Below, piece after piece: positions 61,721 through 64,000 of a DNA stretch of 64,000 nt (the first letter of the stretch is position 1; the number at the start of each line of letters is the position of its first letter). Position numbers and translations under genes: made by a program. The DNA is from Asterella californica (lineage: Eukaryota; Streptophyta; Marchantiopsida; Marchantiales; Aytoniaceae). Location: the NCBI GenBank assembly GCA_036924285.1, contig JAYKYS010000004.1, positions 1,984,001 to 2,048,000 on the forward strand. The letters run 5' to 3'. The notes under the pieces are model-generated. The model ran no database searches, was not told the DNA's origin, and saw only the letters and a program-made list of their open reading frames with translations.

Positions 61721-62080
61721 CCATTATGTGACATCGGAGTTACATCACGTACAAAACTCAGGATTATACCACTGCGACGAATTGCTCGTAATGCTGTATC
61801 TCTCCCTGGACCTGGACCACTAATCATAACCTCAGCTTGTTTCATACCTTGATCAATTAACATTCGTATAGTATTTTCTGCAGCGGTTTGAGCTGCAAAT
61901 GGGTTACTTTTTTTTACCTTTAAATCCAGAAGCACCTGCAGATGACCATGATACAACTTGCCCTCTAATATCTGTAACAGTTACAATTGTATTATTAAAG
62001 CTGACTTGGATGTGAATAACTCCTTTAGGTAATCTACGTTTTCCTTTACGTAAATTAATTTTTTTGACAGATTTTTGCAT
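61721..62080 (-). pseudogene. rps11: Plastid ribosomal protein uS11, truncated nuclear copy
   Basis: uS11 is a 30S protein on the platform of the plastid ribosome. The frame starts at ATG 62,080 ([20 protein letters not shown]) and runs to [14 protein letters not shown]. It shifts in a run of eight A's at about 61,909-61,916 (on the minus strand) and continues as [20 protein letters not shown] and [18 protein letters not shown]. It stops at TPMSHNG where the insert ends, lacking roughly the last nine residues. Ser replaces the usual Pro in TPMPHNG; TCA to CCA is what U-to-C editing would restore. The homopolymer frameshift could also be a sequencing error. Confidence 0.9.
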
Positions 62081-62089
62081 TATTTATTA

Positions 62090-62108
62090 TATATATATAT
62101 ATATATAT
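62090..62108. repeat. AT dinucleotide run between rps11 and rpl36
   Basis: About nine AT units in the plastid-derived spacer. Confidence 0.9.
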
Positions 62109-62142
62109 CTTATGTTTATTTTAACTTAAAGTGATTTCTTTC

Positions 62143-62245
62143 ACCTTGTCTTTGTTTGTGTTTTGGATTAGAACAAACCACCATAATTCGTCTTCGACGT
62201 CGAATTAATCGACGATTTTCATAATTTTTAACCTCTACTTTTTCT
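62143..62245 (-). pseudogene. rpl36: Plastid ribosomal protein bL36, degraded copy
   Basis: bL36 is a 37-residue zinc-binding 50S protein. The minus strand reads [20 protein letters not shown] then PKHKQRQG, clearly bL36. The start region is scrambled and has no in-frame ATG. The two N-terminal zinc ligands (CxxC in ICENCRLI) are Tyr and Arg here, while the third Cys and the His remain. The Arg codon is CGT, which C-to-U editing would turn back into Cys. The Tyr (TAT) cannot be explained by either editing direction. The usual stop is lost and the frame runs on to about 62,120. Confidence 0.85.
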
Positions 62246-62256
62246 TCTTCAATTTT

Positions 62257-62491
62257 TTAACTATTTGAAGATTTTGCACGAAGTCTATAAGTTATACGAC
62301 CTTTAGTTAAGTCATAAGGACTTAATTCGACTTTGACTCTATCTCCTGTAATATTCAAATATAATTTCGTCAATTTTTTCCTGATATATGAGTTAACACT
62401 TGACATCCATTATCTAAATAAACCCGAAACATTGCGTTAGGAAGTGATTCTGTAACAATACCTTCCATACCAATTAAATTTGTTTCTCCAT
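62257..62491 (-). pseudogene. infA: Plastid translation initiation factor 1, broken copy
   Basis: IF-1 binds the A site of the small ribosomal subunit during initiation. ATG at 62,491 begins MEKQ, then a one-base loss shifts the frame. The body reads [20 protein letters not shown] and [12 protein letters not shown]. It then has TGA-CGA-AAT-TAT-ATT-TGA where relatives have Arg-Arg-Asn-Tyr-Ile-Arg. Another one-base loss precedes [20 protein letters not shown] and RLRAKSSNS with its normal TAA at 62,257-62,259. Both TGA codons stand exactly where CGA is expected and would be restored by U-to-C editing. The two single-base losses would not. Confidence 0.9.
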
Positions 62492-62573
62492 AAAAAGAAG
62501 AATCTCCTTTTTAATAAACCAACATTAATAAAAACAATTTTAGCTAGTTTTTTTTATCTAAAAATTGTGGTCT
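62492..62573 (-). other. Plastid spacer between rps8 and infA
   Basis: Short AT-rich intergenic sequence with AAAGGAGAT about 20 bases before the infA start, resembling a plastid ribosome-binding site. Confidence 0.5.
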
Positions 62574-62965
62574 CTACCACACATAACATAAAAGCTCTCC
62601 TCCAATTTATTTTTTTCGAGCTTCCCGATCTGCCATAATTCCCCGAGAAGTTGAAAAAATTACAATTCCCATTCCACCTAAAACTTTTGGAATTTCTTTA
62701 TGATTAGAATATATTCGTAAACCTGGTTTACTAATTCGACTTAAAGTTGTTATATAGGATTTTTTTCCTTGATATTTTAAATTTTAAATTAAAATATCTT
62801 TATTTTTTGTTTATTATCAAGAAAATGGTCTATAAAACCTTCTTGAAAAAGAATTTTTGCAATATTTCTAGTTATATTAGTTGCAAGTACGTTAACTGTT
62901 TTTATTTTTTCTAAATTTACATTTCTTATTGAGTTTATCATATTACCAATTGTATCGTTTCCCAT
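62574..62965 (-). pseudogene. rps8: Plastid ribosomal protein uS8, broken copy
   Basis: uS8 is an early-binding 16S rRNA protein. ATG at 62,965 begins [15 protein letters not shown] and continues through [21 protein letters not shown] frameshift with stops occurs near 62,795-62,815, followed by [20 protein letters not shown] and [20 protein letters not shown]. Near the end, TAA at 62,607-62,609 replaces the usual Gln/Lys before IGGELLCYVW and the genuine TAG at 62,574-62,576. TAA to CAA is the classic U-to-C repair. The total length, 392 bases, is not a multiple of three. Confidence 0.9.
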
Positions 62966-63041
62966 AAATACTCCTTAAATTAATTGATAAATATAAAAAT
63001 ATATTTTTTAAGGTTTTTCTTTTTTCATAAAAAAATTTTAT

Positions 63042-63405
63042 TTATAAAACTTCTGGAGCTAATGAAACTATTTTTGTAAAATTAGATTCTCTTAATTCTC
63101 GAGCAATTGGACCAAAAACACGAGTTCCTTTTGGATTTCCTTCTTGATTAATAACAACTGCTGCATTATCATCAAATTTTATTATTGAACCATTATTTCG
63201 TTTCTTTACAAGTACGTACAATGACAGCTCTAACAATTTCAGAATTTTTAATGGACATATTTGGTATTGCTTCTTTAACAACAGCAATAATAATATCACC
63301 AATACTTGTATATTTTTGATTACTTGTTCCTATAACTCGAATACACATAAGTTTCTGAGCTCCACTATTATCTGCAACATTTAAAAAACTTTGAGGTTGA
63401 ATCAT
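63042..63405 (-). pseudogene. rpl14: Plastid ribosomal protein uL14, frameshifted copy
   Basis: uL14 sits at the intersubunit face of the 50S subunit. ATG at 63,405 begins [20 protein letters not shown] and is open to [11 protein letters not shown]. There a small indel at about 63,195-63,205 shifts the frame and the protein continues [20 protein letters not shown] up to [11 protein letters not shown] with its normal TAA at 63,042. Both halves are highly conserved, so the break is recent or a sequence error. The length, 364 bases, is five less than the usual 369. Confidence 0.9.
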
Positions 63406-63484
63406 CTTTTTTTAATAAGTCCCCCTAACATGGATTAGAGGGGCATTTTTTAATATTTAAAATTTATATAATATAAGTAAGTAA

Positions 63485-63918
63485 TTAGTAATATTCTTTA
63501 GATTTATTGTTTTTATTTATAATAGATGTTGTAATAAATTGAGTACGTATAGGCATTTTATATGCGGCAATCTTCATTGCAGCTCTAGCAATATTTTCAG
63601 ATACGCCACTAATTTCATAAAGTATTTTGCCAGGTTTAATACAGCTACCCAATACTCTGGAGATCCTTTACCTGAACCCATTCGTGTTTCTGCAGGTCGT
63701 AGGGTTATTGGTTTATCAGGAAATATACGAATCCATAATTTACCACCACTACGAGCATAACGAGTTATAGCTCTTCGACCTGTTTCTATTTGTCTAGAAG
63801 TAATCCAAGATGGCTCGAGTGCTTGAAGAGCAAATTTGCCAAAACAAATAAAATTGCCTCGAGTGGATATTCTTTTTAAATTTCCTCTATGTTGTTTACG
63901 AAAATTTTTTCTTTTAGG
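63485..63918 (-). pseudogene. rpl16: Plastid ribosomal protein uL16, exon 2, frameshifted copy
   Basis: uL16 is a 50S protein near the peptidyl-transferase centre. Exon 2 starts at 63,918 directly after the intron's AC end (CCTAAAAGA for PKR). It reads [20 protein letters not shown] and [20 protein letters not shown] without stops to SPEYWVAV. At about 63,634 one base is missing, shifting the frame before [20 protein letters not shown]. The end KMPIRTQFI and TAA at 63,485-63,487 are intact. No editing-type stops occur in this exon. The tiny exon 1 lies outside the window. Confidence 0.9.
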
Positions 63919-64000
63919 GTTATAGTCGATTTTCTCGCTACTTCAAAACCGGACATGAACTTTTTTATTCATCCGGCTCCTCATGAATAAAAATATAGAA
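63919..64000 (-). ncRNA. 3' end of rpl16 group II intron (domains V and VI)
   Basis: On the minus strand, domain V starts GAGCCGGATGAA (from 63,979) and closes TTCATGTCCGGTTTTG (to about 63,944). The catalytic AGC triad and pairing arms are intact. A short domain VI hairpin follows with CTATAAC before exon 2. The intron ends in AC, consistent with a group II splice site. The 5' part lies beyond the window. Confidence 0.85.

Larger units (their letters stand above)
61721..64000 (-). other. Plastid DNA insert (NUPT): rpl16-rpl14-rps8-infA-rpl36-rps11
   Basis: Six ribosomal-cluster genes occur in canonical plant plastid order and spacing, all on the minus strand, and the rpl16 group II intron is still present. 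The source was therefore plastid DNA, not RNA. Every gene carries at least one small indel, in-frame stop or truncation, which argues for a nuclear copy. The left end cuts rps11 at codon HNG and joins gypsy RNase H sequence with no filler. The right end lies beyond the window. Several stop codons may be original plastid codons that are normally edited. Confidence 0.85.

Noticed and set aside
62180..62965. All stops in the plastid copies taken as proof of pseudogenes
   Set aside because: Some are editable codons; only the frameshifts, truncation and lost start argue for non-function.
61721..64000. Bacterial ribosomal-protein operon (S10/spc-like order)
   Set aside because: Order, the rpl16 group II intron and sequence style are those of plant plastids, and the flank is a plant retroelement.

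Overview
This is eukaryotic nuclear DNA from a land plant, most likely a seedless one. It is gene-poor and rich in decayed transposons. Supporting observations are one intact-looking gene (an SLY1/GID2-type F-box protein), Ty3/gypsy and Ty1/copia remnants, a Helitron-class element, a probable SINE, and a block of plastid DNA at the right end. The plastid block runs rpl16-rpl14-rps8-infA-rpl36-rps11, the usual plant plastid order. At several places where relatives have CGA or CAA codons it carries TGA or TAA in an otherwise good frame. That is the unedited-DNA signature of plastids with heavy U-to-C RNA editing, known best from hornworts and also from some ferns and lycophytes. A hornwort is my best guess, but this is inference.

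Layout. 0-3.8 kb: unrecognised, probably retroelement-derived DNA. 3.86-7.5 kb: a broken Ty3/gypsy gag placed directly against a broken Ty1/copia pol. 7.5-11.2 kb: AT-rich, with an old 450-bp tandem duplication. 11.2-16.26 kb (minus strand): a decayed Rep-helicase element that also carries an AP-endonuclease-like domain (Helentron type), split by a 2.0-kb insertion with TG...CA ends and a 4-bp target duplication. 16.26-16.81 kb: a frameshifted coiled-coil ORF. 19.35-19.56 kb: a SINE-like insertion with 14-bp target duplications. 20-31 kb: no recognisable gene, but several near-perfect hairpins. 31.5-44.6 kb: a more GC-rich, probably genic stretch, in which only the F-box gene at 32.86-33.46 kb is recognised. 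44.6-50 kb: AT-rich, with tandem repeats and a small hairpin family. 50.4-54.4 kb: about 19 copies of a 19-27-bp dyad whose two arms co-vary, and a 390-bp foldback. 54.5-59.9 kb: unrecognised, ending in a probable LTR. 59.9-61.72 kb (minus): a Ty3/gypsy RNase H-integrase fragment abutting the plastid insert at about 61,720. 61.72-64.0 kb: the plastid insert, with every gene broken, running off the window.

Only the F-box gene looks functional as protein. The rest records insertion and decay. The signals most worth a second look are the co-varying palindrome array, the endonuclease-bearing Helitron relative, the SINE, and the plastid insert with editing-type stop codons.
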